A DNA stretch of 64,000 nt from Bdellovibrionaceae bacterium UBA1609 (GTDB lineage Bacteria; Bdellovibrionota; Bdellovibrionia; Bdellovibrionales; UBA1609), in the NCBI GenBank assembly GCA_002321895.1, contig DCMZ01000003.1, positions 461,070 to 525,069 of the forward strand, given 5' to 3'. The notes beneath the pieces were generated by a model. That model ran no database searches, was not told the origin of the DNA, and saw only the letters and a list, made by a program, of their open reading frames with translations. Position numbers and translations under genes: made by a program. The number at the start of each line of letters is the position of its first letter. Within the stretch, counting starts at the first letter, position 1. Of this stretch, positions 16,259 to 25,590 are shown in pieces.

Positions 16259-17770
16259 ATGGATATCCAAATTCGCGCGGACGAGATTAGTAGCGTCTTA
16301 AAAGAACAGATTAAAAATTATAACAAGACCATCGAAGTCTCTGAAACTGGTTCAGTGGTTTCTGTAGGTGATGGTGTGGCTCGTGTTTACGGTCTAGAAA
16401 ATGTTATGGCCGGTGAGATGGTTGAGTTCCCAGGTGGAGTTACCGGAATGGTACTTAACTTGGAAGAAGACTCTGTCGGTGTGGTTATCTTCGGTGAAGA
16501 TAGAGACATTAAAGAGGGTGACTCAGTTAAGCGTACAAAAAAGATTGTGCAAGTTCCAGTAGGGGATGCACTTCTAGGTCGGGTTGTGAACGTATTGGGT
16601 GAACCAGTTGATGGTAAAGGTCCAATTGAAACCGATAAATCTCGTATCGTGGAACTTAAAGCACCAGGAATCATTGCTCGTAAATCTGTTCACGAGCCGC
16701 TTCAGACAGGTATAAAAGCTATTGATTCAATGATTCCAATTGGTCGTGGCCAGCGGGAATTGATCATTGGTGATAGACAGACGGGTAAAACTGCCATTGC
16801 TATCGACACGATCATTAACCAAAAAGGTAAAGACGTTAAATGTTTCTACGTAGCTATTGGACAGAAAAACTCTACCATTGCTCAAGTTGTGGAAAAGCTA
16901 AAAGAAGCCGGAGCTATGGATTACACTACCGTAATTGCTGCTGGAGCTTCTGATCCCGCTCCTCTTCAATATTTAGCACCATATGCCGGTTGTGCGATGG
17001 CTGAAGAATACAGAGATAATGGTGGTCACGCCCTTATCATTTATGATGATTTAACGAAGCAAGCCCAAGCCTATCGTCAGCTTTCATTGCTACTTCGTCG
17101 TCCTCCAGGTCGTGAGGCCTTCCCAGGGGATGTATTCTATATTCACTCAAGACTTCTTGAGCGTGCCGCAAAACTCTCTGATCAAGAAGGTGGTGGATCA
17201 TTGACGGCACTACCTATTATTGAAACTCAGGCTGGTGATATTTCTGCGTACATTCCAACGAACGTGATTTCCATTACTGATGGACAAATCTTCTTGCAGG
17301 CCGACCTATTTAACAAAGGTATTCGTCCAGCGGTTGATGTAGGTAAGTCGGTTTCTCGTGTGGGTGGATCTGCACAGGTAAAAGCTATGCGTCAGGTAGC
17401 GGGTACTTTGAAGCTAGAATTGGCACAGTTTAGAGAACTAGAAGCTTTCTCTGCATTTGCATCAGATTTGGATGCGGCCACTCGTGCTCAACTTGAGCGT
17501 GGTAAGCGATTGGTGGAATCTCTAAAACAACCACAATACTCTCCTCTAGAAGTGGAAGAGCAGGTTGTTTATATTTTTGCTTGTACAAATGGTTATATCG
17601 ACAGTGTTGAGGAAACAGCCGTTGTTCGTTATGAAAAAGAACTTCTAGAGTTCTTAAAGTCCAAACACTCTGGATTACTTAGCAAAGTGCGATCTGAGGG
17701 TAAGGTCAGTGACGATTTGAAAGCTGAAATGAAGAAAGCTCTAGACGAGTTCAAAGCAGTTTTTAAGTAA
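16259..17770 (+). CDS. atpA: ATP synthase F1 subunit alpha
   Basis: Alpha alternates with beta in the catalytic hexamer and binds nucleotide without turnover. It has 503 residues. The P-loop GDRQTGKT lies at 171-178, and the alpha signature region PGREAFPGDVFYIHSRLLERAA follows. GGAGAG lies ahead of the start, within the end of atpH. It is adjacent to gamma with a nine-base gap. Confidence 0.98.
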   Translation: MDIQIRADEISSVLKEQIKNYNKTIEVSETGSVVSVGDGVARVYGLENVMAGEMVEFPGGVTGMVLNLEEDSVGVVIFGEDRDIKEGDSVKRTKKIVQVPVGDALLGRVVNVLGEPVDGKGPIETDKSRIVELKAPGIIARKSVHEPLQTGIKAIDSMIPIGRGQRELIIGDRQTGKTAIAIDTIINQKGKDVKCFYVAIGQKNSTIAQVVEKLKEAGAMDYTTVIAAGASDPAPLQYLAPYAGCAMAEEYRDNGGHALIIYDDLTKQAQAYRQLSLLLRRPPGREAFPGDVFYIHSRLLERAAKLSDQEGGGSLTALPIIETQAGDISAYIPTNVISITDGQIFLQADLFNKGIRPAVDVGKSVSRVGGSAQVKAMRQVAGTLKLELAQFRELEAFSAFASDLDAATRAQLERGKRLVESLKQPQYSPLEVEEQVVYIFACTNGYIDSVEETAVVRYEKELLEFLKSKHSGLLSKVRSEGKVSDDLKAEMKKALDEFKAVFK

Positions 17771-17779
17771 GGAAAATTA

Positions 17780-18652
17780 ATGGCGAGTTTAGCAGATATT
17801 AGAAAACGGATCTCCAGTGTGAAGAACACACAAAAGATCACCAAAGCCATGAAAATGGTTTCGGCAGCCAAATTGCGAAAGGCGCAGGAGCGGATCACGA
17901 ACCTTCGTCCTTATGCTCACGGCTTGTTAACTGTCATAGCGGATATCGCAGCCACTCATCGGGTGGACCATCCGCTATTGACGGTGAAACCCAACCCGAA
18001 AAACCTTTTATTGGTGGTCGTGACTTCTGATCGTGGTCTTTGTGGATCATTTAACTCAGCGGTGATTAAATTTGCCGAACAATATATTAAAGAGAAGAAG
18101 CCCAATTATGATGTTTTTGACATTATTTTTGTAGGTAAGCGTGGTGCCGATTATTTTAAAAATAGAGACATTTTAGGTAAAGAAACCATTCTTAACCTAG
18201 CCCGCGAACTCACTTTTGATATGTGTTCTGAAATTGCTGAACAAATCAAAAAGCAATATGCAACAGGTGAGTATGATGAAGTTCAGATTGTTTACAACGA
18301 ATTTAAATCTGCCATTCAGCAGGATGTTGTTAACGAATCCATACTACCAGTAGATTTATCGCGCAGTGAAATTGATGCAGAAGAGTCAAGTTTCGCTAAT
18401 GATCTTATCTTTGAACCAGGTCCTGAGGAAATGGTGGATGAGTTGTTAGACCGACATTTTGCCACACAAATTTTTAGAGTTATGAGTGAATCGGTGGCCT
18501 CAGAGCATGGAGCTCGAATGTCTGCCATGGAAAACTCCACGAAAAACGCCGGAGAAATGATTCATTCAATGACATTAACTTATAACAAACTAAGACAAGA
18601 GGCGATCACAACTGAATTGGTTGAGATTATCTCCGGAGCAGAGTCCGTTTAA
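17780..18652 (+). CDS. atpG: ATP synthase F1 subunit gamma
   Basis: Gamma is the central rotating shaft. The 290-residue protein begins with the conserved coiled-coil helix (IRKRISSVKNTQKITKAMKM) and ends with the matching helix TKNAGEMIHSMTLTYNKLRQ, both diagnostic. AAGGA precedes ATG 17780. Normal length and position in the operon. Confidence 0.97.
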   Translation: MASLADIRKRISSVKNTQKITKAMKMVSAAKLRKAQERITNLRPYAHGLLTVIADIAATHRVDHPLLTVKPNPKNLLLVVVTSDRGLCGSFNSAVIKFAEQYIKEKKPNYDVFDIIFVGKRGADYFKNRDILGKETILNLARELTFDMCSEIAEQIKKQYATGEYDEVQIVYNEFKSAIQQDVVNESILPVDLSRSEIDAEESSFANDLIFEPGPEEMVDELLDRHFATQIFRVMSESVASEHGARMSAMENSTKNAGEMIHSMTLTYNKLRQEAITTELVEIISGAESV

Positions 18653-18690
18653 TATTGATTTTAAAGTTTATAATTGAGGAGTAGCAAATC

Positions 18691-20091
18691 ATGCAAAAAG
18701 GTAAAATCGTACAGATACTAGGTGCCGTAATCGATGTGGAATTCACTGATGGTGAACTTCCAGCAATTTTTTCCGCTTTGAAAGTAACAAACAAAGCCAT
18801 TAACGATAAAGAGTGGAACCTAATTTTAGAGGTGGCTCAGCATTTGGGTAATGGTGTTGTTAGAACAATTGCCATGGATACTTCTGATGGTTTGGTTCGT
18901 GGACAAGATGTATTGGCCACAGGAAAAACCATTCAAGCTCCAGTGGGCGAAAAAGTATTAGGACGTATCATTAACGTTGTTGGTGAGCCTGTGGATGAAG
19001 CTGGCCCTCTTGAAACAACAGAAACTTGGGACATTCACCGTACAGCTCCAAAATTTGAAGACCAGTCGACCAGCGCTGAAATGCTTATGACAGGGATTAA
19101 GGTTGTGGACTTGTTAGCCCCTTATTTAAAAGGTGGAAAAATCGGTCTGTTCGGTGGTGCCGGTGTTGGTAAAACGGTTATCATCATGGAGCTAATCCGT
19201 AACATCGCTACCGAGCACGGTGGTTATTCTGTATTTGCCGGTGTGGGTGAGCGTACTCGTGAAGGTAACGATCTTTATTATGAAATGAAAGAGTCGGGCG
19301 TACTTGGTAAAACAGCTCTTTGTTATGGACAGATGAACGAACCTCCAGGAGCTCGTGCACGTGTTGCTTTGACCGGACTAACTATTGCTGAATATTTCCG
19401 TGATACTCAAGGACAAGACGTTCTACTTTTCGTAGATAACATCTTTCGTTTCACTCAGGCGGGTGCTGAGGTGTCAGCCCTTCTTGGTCGTATTCCTTCA
19501 GCGGTGGGTTATCAGCCGACTTTGGGTACAGAGATGGGTATTCTTCAAGAGCGTATTACATCAACAAACAAAGGATCTATCACTTCTGTTCAGGCCGTTT
19601 ACGTACCTGCGGATGACTACACGGATCCAGCTCCAGCAACGACATTTACTCACTTGGATGCAACGACTAACTTGGATCGTGACATTGCGGCCATGGGTAT
19701 TTATCCAGCGGTTCACCCGTTGAATTCGACATCTCGTGTTTTGGATCCAGGTATTGTAGGTGACGAGCATTACAAGACGGCTCGGGACGTACAGGCTCTT
19801 TTACAAAGATATAACGAACTTCAAGATATCATTGCGATCCTAGGTATGGACGAGCTTTCTGAAGATGATAAGTCGACAGTTTACAGAGCTCGTAAAGTAC
19901 AGAAGTTCTTATCTCAACCTTTCTTCGTTGCCGAGCAGTTTACTGGTATGCCAGGTAAGTACGTAGACATTAAAGATACCGTTCGTGGGTTCCGTGAGAT
20001 CATTGACGGTAAACACGATGATCTTCCTGAACAGGCTTTCTATATGGTGGGTACCATTGAAGAAGCAAAAGAAAAGGCTAAGACACTTTAA
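18691..20091 (+). CDS. atpD: ATP synthase F1 subunit beta
   Basis: Beta is the catalytic subunit. The 466-residue protein carries the P-loop GGAGVGKT at 155-162, GERTREGNDLYYEM with the catalytic glutamate, and the signature PAVHPLNSTSR. GAGGAG precedes ATG 18691. The codon choice is more regular than in neighbouring genes, as expected for a highly expressed protein. Confidence 0.98.
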   Translation: MQKGKIVQILGAVIDVEFTDGELPAIFSALKVTNKAINDKEWNLILEVAQHLGNGVVRTIAMDTSDGLVRGQDVLATGKTIQAPVGEKVLGRIINVVGEPVDEAGPLETTETWDIHRTAPKFEDQSTSAEMLMTGIKVVDLLAPYLKGGKIGLFGGAGVGKTVIIMELIRNIATEHGGYSVFAGVGERTREGNDLYYEMKESGVLGKTALCYGQMNEPPGARARVALTGLTIAEYFRDTQGQDVLLFVDNIFRFTQAGAEVSALLGRIPSAVGYQPTLGTEMGILQERITSTNKGSITSVQAVYVPADDYTDPAPATTFTHLDATTNLDRDIAAMGIYPAVHPLNSTSRVLDPGIVGDEHYKTARDVQALLQRYNELQDIIAILGMDELSEDDKSTVYRARKVQKFLSQPFFVAEQFTGMPGKYVDIKDTVRGFREIIDGKHDDLPEQAFYMVGTIEEAKEKAKTL

Positions 20092-20119
20092 TTGAAGTGA
20101 TTCAAGAGACGAGAAAAGC

Positions 20120-20530
20120 ATGATTTTAAATGTATTAACGCCAACTAAAAAACTTGTGATTGATCTTGAGGTGGAGGAAGTGATTGTTCCTGCCTTCGCT
20201 GGCGAGTTGGATATCCTAGAGGGACACGCTCCGTTGATGAGTACATTGGATACAGGCATTGTTCGCTATAGAGAAAAGGGATCCAGTGAATTGCAAAAAA
20301 TAGTCATTTCATGGGGCTATCTAGAAGTGAATCCCAAGGCTGTAAACATTCTTTCAGAGACCGCGGAAGATCCTCAAGAGATTGATTTATCTCGTGTAAC
20401 GAAAGCGATTTCAGAGACTGAGAAAAAGTTAGCCGAAGGTGATATCACCATAGCTGACATAGAGAGATATCAACGTAAGTTAAAACGTGCTCAGGTTCGT
20501 AAAGAAGCTGTAGAAGGAAAGGCACATTAG
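20120..20530 (+). CDS. atpC: ATP synthase F1 subunit epsilon
   Basis: Epsilon sits on the rotor and can inhibit ATP hydrolysis. The 136-residue protein shows the beta-sandwich region (VPAFAGELDILEGHAPLMSTLDTG) and a C-terminal helical hairpin, the regulatory part. It is the last gene of the operon and is followed by a strong terminator. Genes for F0 subunits a and c are absent here and must lie elsewhere. Confidence 0.96.
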   Translation: MILNVLTPTKKLVIDLEVEEVIVPAFAGELDILEGHAPLMSTLDTGIVRYREKGSSELQKIVISWGYLEVNPKAVNILSETAEDPQEIDLSRVTKAISETEKKLAEGDITIADIERYQRKLKRAQVRKEAVEGKAH

Positions 20531-20600
20531 TAGTAATAGTTCATTGATTTCACTATTTAGGCAAAGCCACAAAAGCTGCGAATATCATTAAATTTAAATG

Positions 20601-20626
20601 GGCCGACAAACTGTCGGCCTTTTTTT
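20601..20626 (+). terminator. Intrinsic terminator of the ATP synthase operon
   Basis: GGCCGACA at 20601-20608 and TGTCGGCC at 20612-20619 form a perfect 8-bp stem with a three-base loop, followed by seven T. It lies about 70 bases after atpC. The opposing lipoprotein gene ends in the T-run. Confidence 0.95.
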
Positions 20627-21425
20627 ATCGACAGCTCGCTTCGATGGATACAACTGCATCATCTGGAAATGTATAGACAACCGGCGAGCTTGAAATTTGA
20701 TTGAAATCGTTATCAAAAGTTTGAGACAGATTCCTGACTTCAAGCGTGTTCAATTCTATGCTACTGGAGTTATCCAGTTCTTCCACACTAGTGGTTTCCG
20801 GGAAATTTAAAGCAAAAGTGTATTCAGTGGTGTCTTTCCTTAAAGTACGACTTTCTTGAGGGTTAGACGCATTTAAGACGGTAAATTTTTCTTCTGAATG
20901 ACGCATACTTAAAACCAAAGAATTATTTGCAAAAGGGTTGTATGAGAAACTGACGGATTTGAAGTTAATAACTCTTTGAGAATTGAGTCCAGGGTTGTTG
21001 TTGGTGCCATGATAAGCTTTTAATCGGTACGAGCATTTTTCTAAATCAAAGAGTCGAGGTTCTACAGTAAGTAAACCACTTTGAAGGTTAGAGATTGAAT
21101 TTGTAGTAGACTCCAAAGATCCCTTGTAGATGGGTTCCCACAAAGATCGATTTGATAACTTGTTTGCAACATCATTAAGAAATTGATCGTAGGTCACATC
21201 ACTGGGTGCGGTAGTATCATCGGCATAGGCTGCATTCCATAGAGAAGGAAAGCGACTTTTCCAACTTTCTTGATTAGGACAATTATTGCTATTGTCAGAG
21301 ACCTGATCAGCGCAGGATTTGGCCTGTACATTCGAAGAGCTTTCTCCAGCTTGGAAAGAATCGCAATTGGTCAGAAAGACCATGCTTATTACCGTAAGTG
21401 CCAATTTCAAGGAATCCATATGCAT
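20625..21425 (-). CDS. Predicted lipoprotein of unknown function
   Basis: The 266-residue product begins with a hydrophobic signal (LALTVISMVFL) ending in TNC, a plausible lipobox cysteine. The mature part is Ser/Asn/Thr-rich with several cysteines (CADQ, NNCPNQ, EKCSY and a C-terminal EASCR) and beta-strand-like stretches. No family is recognised. ATG 21425 has a strong GGGGGGA seven bases upstream; ATG 21419 is the alternative. It lies opposite and convergent to the ATP synthase operon, and its stop codon overlaps the T-run of that operon's terminator. Confidence 0.75.
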   Translation of the reverse strand: MHMDSLKLALTVISMVFLTNCDSFQAGESSSNVQAKSCADQVSDNSNNCPNQESWKSRFPSLWNAAYADDTTAPSDVTYDQFLNDVANKLSNRSLWEPIYKGSLESTTNSISNLQSGLLTVEPRLFDLEKCSYRLKAYHGTNNNPGLNSQRVINFKSVSFSYNPFANNSLVLSMRHSEEKFTVLNASNPQESRTLRKDTTEYTFALNFPETTSVEELDNSSSIELNTLEVRNLSQTFDNDFNQISSSPVVYTFPDDAVVSIEASCR

Positions 21426-21619
21426 TTCTTTATCCCCCCGATAAAGGTTGTTGCTTCAACTAGTACTAACAGTTTGCAAACAGGGGGCCATGCGTAAACT
21501 ATTAGAATATCAAGAATATTCTCAATATCGAACGTTTATGGATTAGACGACTGTGCAAAGCCAAACATAAAAAAAGATGTAGAAACAGCCCATCATAAAT
21601 GAGGCTCAAAAAGAATATT

Positions 21620-22306
21620 CTAAAAATGAGTTACAAATTCGGACTCGCCGTATTCAAATCTTTGTCGGCAAATATCAATGGCTTCACTATTGGAGTATTC
21701 CACGTTTCGAGACTTACCACCGACCCAAATACAGTTTTGTTTTAAAAACCCATTGAAGTTCGGTACTGTTGCCGGGCAAACACCCACGGTGAGAAACTCG
21801 TCTTTGAATCTTCTGTGATAGTCATAGCTAATAATTCCTTTAAGGTATCCGCAGTGAATCAAGGCTTTATCCCGATCACCCGCAGTGACACTACACACGT
21901 GATCCACTTTTGACCATTGGTAGTCTAACCGATCCCCAAACTTTTCACTGACTAGCTTAAGTTCCACAGAGTTATCTTCTTTAAGCACAAGCTTTAAATC
22001 CAATTCATTTGAAAAGTTAAAGCTAGATAAAGTCACCGTACTTAGGGTGTTGGTGTATTGATCTGAGCACCACTGCCCACGGCCGCAACGTCGATGGCGG
22101 AAAAAATAAGATTCACCCATGCCGTTGATGAGCGCCTTTCCAAGGTGGATTTCGTTATTATTAGCTCTTAGATCTTCTAAGAGTTGAGTGAAGGTCCAAT
22201 CGGAACCCTGACAACTGTTTGGGTTATTCCAACGGAACTCGTTATTAGCTTGAACATTGGTTAAAAGAAACAGATTAGAAACCAAAAGAGCCATAATAAA
22301 TTTCAT
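21620..22306 (-). CDS. Secreted cysteine-containing protein of unknown function
   Basis: The 228-residue product has a clear signal peptide (MKFIMALLVSNLFLLTNVQA) and a mature region with about nine cysteines, including RRCGRGQWCSD and ICRQRF, suggesting disulfide bonds in the periplasm or outside. No domain is recognised. The same strand carries an exported protein on each side (20625 and 22446), so this looks like a group of envelope or secreted proteins, though gaps of 140-190 bp argue for separate promoters. Confidence 0.72.
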   Translation of the reverse strand: MKFIMALLVSNLFLLTNVQANNEFRWNNPNSCQGSDWTFTQLLEDLRANNNEIHLGKALINGMGESYFFRHRRCGRGQWCSDQYTNTLSTVTLSSFNFSNELDLKLVLKEDNSVELKLVSEKFGDRLDYQWSKVDHVCSVTAGDRDKALIHCGYLKGIISYDYHRRFKDEFLTVGVCPATVPNFNGFLKQNCIWVGGKSRNVEYSNSEAIDICRQRFEYGESEFVTHF

Positions 22307-22445
22307 GCTATCCCCCTAAATGGACTACATTCTATAGAAAAATATGCGCCATCCTAGGTAGAAGAACTATTGCTCGTCAATCAAACTTATTTATAGTTTA
22401 TGTCTGTAATTTCACTGGGTTTTGAGTGTTAAAAAGTTGATATTT

Positions 22446-23276
22446 TTATATCTCAATGGAGAGCCCACCACTGAGTGTCACTTCACTGGAAAAATTAGGA
22501 TCCGCTTCTGTTACGGATTCTAAAGTTTGCCGAGCTTCAATAAATAGAAAAGTATTCTGCATGCCATACTGTTGGTAGGCCTGGTGAGCGATCTCAGGTT
22601 CTAGCCAATTCAGCTGAAATTTCGCTCCAGCCGAATAATAGATGGCTGGAGAGGTGTTACCAAAAACGGATCGACTATTTAGACTTTCTTCGTAGTACAT
22701 CAAATAGGCACCAAGGCTTGCATAGGGAACCACATAAGGGGTGTCAAAAATGGTATCCAGGCTAAACCGGCCTCCCATTCGTAATTGCGTGAGGTTGATT
22801 GAAATGTTGTCCGTGGTGGCATCCACATATTCATCGGAGGCATTTGCGGAATAGTAGCCTAGGGCCACTTCTATTGCGAGTGATCCAAAGCTAAGGTTTC
22901 TCTGAAAGGTAAGTTCAAACTCAATCAAGCTTGAATCATCAATGGCAAAAATATCCTCGTAAAACTCACCACTGAATTCCGATTCATAATCCAAGGGATC
23001 GAAATTGCCGTAGGAGATACCAAAACTAGTGGTCCAGGGCGGTCGCCGTTCCGGGTAAGCCAAGAGCTCGTATTTTCCATCTACAATATTGGCTTCCACA
23101 CCAACAGGCTCCACAACAACTAGACCATCGCCGGGCTCCACCTGTATTGAGTCTTGGGCTAACATTCTTTCAGGACGTTGAGACAGTTCTGCTTGAACAC
23201 CTTGAGTACAGAGGAAGTTCAGGCCGATAAGTATTAGAGAGGGGAACCATCTTTTGTTGAATACATCTATATACAT
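22446..23276 (-). CDS. Outer-membrane beta-barrel-like protein
   Basis: The product (about 276 residues from ATG 23276) has a signal peptide (FPSLILIGLNFLCTQGVQA), a short linker and then alternating amphipathic strands with aromatic girdle residues, such as TSFGISYGNFDPLDYESEF, LSFGSLAIEVALGYYSA and YVVPYASLGAYLMYYEES, ending in a strand GGLSIEI. This pattern fits an 8- to 10-strand outer-membrane barrel; the family is not recognised. A longer frame reaches 23360 but places residues before the signal. AGAAGG lies very close to ATG 23276. Its start overlaps that of the divergent glycosidase gene. Confidence 0.7.
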   Translation of the reverse strand: MYIDVFNKRWFPSLILIGLNFLCTQGVQAELSQRPERMLAQDSIQVEPGDGLVVVEPVGVEANIVDGKYELLAYPERRPPWTTSFGISYGNFDPLDYESEFSGEFYEDIFAIDDSSLIEFELTFQRNLSFGSLAIEVALGYYSANASDEYVDATTDNISINLTQLRMGGRFSLDTIFDTPYVVPYASLGAYLMYYEESLNSRSVFGNTSPAIYYSAGAKFQLNWLEPEIAHQAYQQYGMQNTFLFIEARQTLESVTEADPNFSSEVTLSGGLSIEI

Positions 23277-24999
23277 ACCTTCTATTTTAACTCTCGATGC
23301 CATCAAAAATGTATGGAAAGTTGGGTTATGTATAGGCTTTGGTCTTCTGTTTGTATTCATTTCGGTACCAAATGCTGGGGCAAATAATGACTCATCGACA
23401 AAGTTTTCGCCAAAAGTAGATGTTGAAAAGTTTGTGGATCAAATGAGTTTAGAAGAAAAAGTCGGTCAGCTTTTTATTTTAGGTTTTCAAGGTCAGAGTT
23501 TTAATCCACAAATTCATGAGAAAATTAAAAAAATAAAACCGGGTGCATTTATATTTTTCGGCCGTAACGTAAAGAAGCTTCGGCAGACCCATAAGCTTAC
23601 AGAAAATATCCGCTCCCATTCATCGCTATATCCCTTTCAGATGATCGATCAAGAAGGAGGCGTGGTGAGTAGGATCAAAAGTTTTCCACCGCCGCCCAGT
23701 GCTTTAGCCATGGGACAAGCCAAAAATTTAATGTACGTAAAGACAGTGTCAAAACTAACGAGCAATATACTAACAGATTTAGGGTTCAATTTTAATTTGG
23801 CTCCGGTAGCAGATCTCTCCAATCCTTATGAAAAAAACTTTATGGGCAATCGTTCTTTTGGGGACAACCCTGCTGCTGTGGCTTCAATGCTCACAGAATT
23901 TGCTATGGAGCACGAGAAAAACAGTGTGATTGCCACCTTTAAACACTTTCCTGGCCATGGCGGTATTGCAGGCGATAGCCACAAAATGACTCCTATTAAT
24001 AAAAAATCTAAAGAGGAACTTTACAAACATGATATGAGTCCATTTCAACACGTAGCTCAGTTTGACTTTCCTACGGCCATTATGACGGCACATGTATCTT
24101 ATCCGGCTTTGGACCCTTCGGGTTTACCGGCCACTTTTTCTGAGCCCATATTAAAAGGGATTTTACGAAATGAATTTAAATACAAAGGTTTAATTATCTC
24201 TGATGATTTGGAGATGTACGGAGCTGAGGTCAAAGGAGATATAGGAGACCGGGCAATAAAAGCATTGAATGCAGGTGTAGATATGGTGATGGTGGCTTGG
24301 AGTCATAATCGCCAAATGAAAGCCTACCGTAAGGTGCTCAATGCTGTACGACAGGGAGATATAGAACTCAGTCGACTCAACCAAAAGGTTTTACGAATCT
24401 TAAAAACGAAACAGCGAGTTTGGTATCCGCCTGTGAAACACAACCCTATTGAGGCAGTGAAACACTCATTGGCTCGACTTAAAGACATAGGCAGCAAGAT
24501 CATTGAAGCCAATTTTAATTCCAGCCCTAAGCTTGTTGGTAAATCTATAGAACACATCAGCCAAGCGAAGAAGGTGTATTTTTACACCAGCAGTTGGAGC
24601 CTATATCAAAACTTAAAGGATCAAGTAGGGACCAAACTAAAATACATTCCTCTTAAGCCCGGGCAAAAGGTGAATTTTTCTGTATTAAAGTCACGGGATC
24701 AAGTGGGATTGTTTTATGTTTCGGGTCACGGGACCGCCCGTATTCTACAACGTATGCCGTCTCGGTTACGTAATAAAATCCTTGTAGTGAATGGTACTTA
24801 CCCTGGAATCATTCAAAATGCTTCAGAATATGCAGGAGTTCTACATCTCAATAGCCAGCATAATCAATTGGGCCAATGGATTAAAAATGCCGTAGATGAA
24901 ATTCATAAACGTAAAAAACGATTGCGTCAGCCTGCAAGTGAAGTGACTTCACATCACAAAAAACGCTCCAAAAAGAAACGTTCACACAACCCTATCTAG
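23254..24999 (+). CDS. Glycoside hydrolase family 3 (NagZ-like beta-N-acetylhexosaminidase)
   Basis: GH3 enzymes of this type release N-acetylglucosamine from peptidoglycan fragments or chitin-like sugars. The core (about residues 55-410) shows SLEEKVGQLFILGFQG, KHFPGHG at 230-236 with the Asp-Ser-His (241-243) acid/base dyad loop, and ISDDLEM, whose aspartate (318) is the likely nucleophile. An N-terminal hydrophobic segment suggests export, unlike cytosolic NagZ. About 170 extra residues follow, ending in a tail of Lys, Arg and His. The start is TTG 23254 with AGAGGGGA upstream; no ATG fits. It may act on prey or its own cell wall; that is inference. Confidence 0.85.
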   Translation: MLNTSIYIPSILTLDAIKNVWKVGLCIGFGLLFVFISVPNAGANNDSSTKFSPKVDVEKFVDQMSLEEKVGQLFILGFQGQSFNPQIHEKIKKIKPGAFIFFGRNVKKLRQTHKLTENIRSHSSLYPFQMIDQEGGVVSRIKSFPPPPSALAMGQAKNLMYVKTVSKLTSNILTDLGFNFNLAPVADLSNPYEKNFMGNRSFGDNPAAVASMLTEFAMEHEKNSVIATFKHFPGHGGIAGDSHKMTPINKKSKEELYKHDMSPFQHVAQFDFPTAIMTAHVSYPALDPSGLPATFSEPILKGILRNEFKYKGLIISDDLEMYGAEVKGDIGDRAIKALNAGVDMVMVAWSHNRQMKAYRKVLNAVRQGDIELSRLNQKVLRILKTKQRVWYPPVKHNPIEAVKHSLARLKDIGSKIIEANFNSSPKLVGKSIEHISQAKKVYFYTSSWSLYQNLKDQVGTKLKYIPLKPGQKVNFSVLKSRDQVGLFYVSGHGTARILQRMPSRLRNKILVVNGTYPGIIQNASEYAGVLHLNSQHNQLGQWIKNAVDEIHKRKKRLRQPASEVTSHHKKRSKKKRSHNPI

Positions 25000-25036
25000 A
25001 CGAAAAAAAGGTGCCGGAGAAATTGGGTATCACCGT

Positions 25037-25075
25037 CTAAATTTATGAAAATTTAGCATCAGTTGGATGCCTGAG
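25037..25075. other. Paired small hairpins downstream of the GH3 gene
   Basis: CTAAATTT (25037-25044) pairs with AAATTTAG (25049-25056), and directly after it GCATC pairs with GATGC across five bases. No T-run follows, so a standard terminator is unlikely. A half copy of the GGTGCC repeat lies just upstream near 25009. Confidence 0.35.
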
Positions 25076-25204
25076 TGTTAAGATTAAGTTAAGAGAACTT
25101 GTAAATCACCTGTATTGTTGAGGAATTCTCGTTATAAGACAATTTGTTTGCAGGCTCCAGCCGAGAAGCCTTCATTACCAATAAAAGAAAAAGATGGGGG
25201 TTTA

Positions 25205-25582
25205 ATGGTTAATGAAGACTATATATATGAAATCCTAAATCGGCGGGGAACTTCGGAATTCCTTTTGTTCGAGGATAGATTTCTAGAATTCAAAGAAGAC
25301 TTTAGAGAAAAGCTCACAGAGTTGAAAGAGGAGCTGAAGTCCCATAGTTTTTCCTCAGCCTGCGAGATTATAGATGATGTCATTTCAGAGTGTACTGAAA
25401 TGGGCGCGGATGATCTCAAAACACAGCTTCAATCTCTACAAGATCATATTCAAATTGAAGGTTGCTCGAGCATTAAGGAACTAAGCCCTGAGTTTAGCCA
25501 AATCATATCGGTGTTTAATGATACGGTTTATATGATTGAAGACATACTCAACGAAATGAAAAGTATGAGTAGGGTTGCTTGA
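25205..25582 (+). CDS. Small helical protein of unknown function
   Basis: The 125-residue acidic product is predicted from its sequence to be all helical, with regular hydrophobic spacing (FREKLTELKEELKSHSFSSACEIIDDVISE). The pattern resembles a histidine phosphotransfer (Hpt) four-helix bundle, but the position where the phosphorylated histidine would lie is occupied by Asp, so any relation is speculative. ATG 25205 has GGGGG upstream; a longer frame from 25115 has no such support. It converges on mfd with an eight-base gap. Confidence 0.6.
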   Translation: MVNEDYIYEILNRRGTSEFLLFEDRFLEFKEDFREKLTELKEELKSHSFSSACEIIDDVISECTEMGADDLKTQLQSLQDHIQIEGCSSIKELSPEFSQIISVFNDTVYMIEDILNEMKSMSRVA

Positions 25583-25590
25583 TCATTGAA

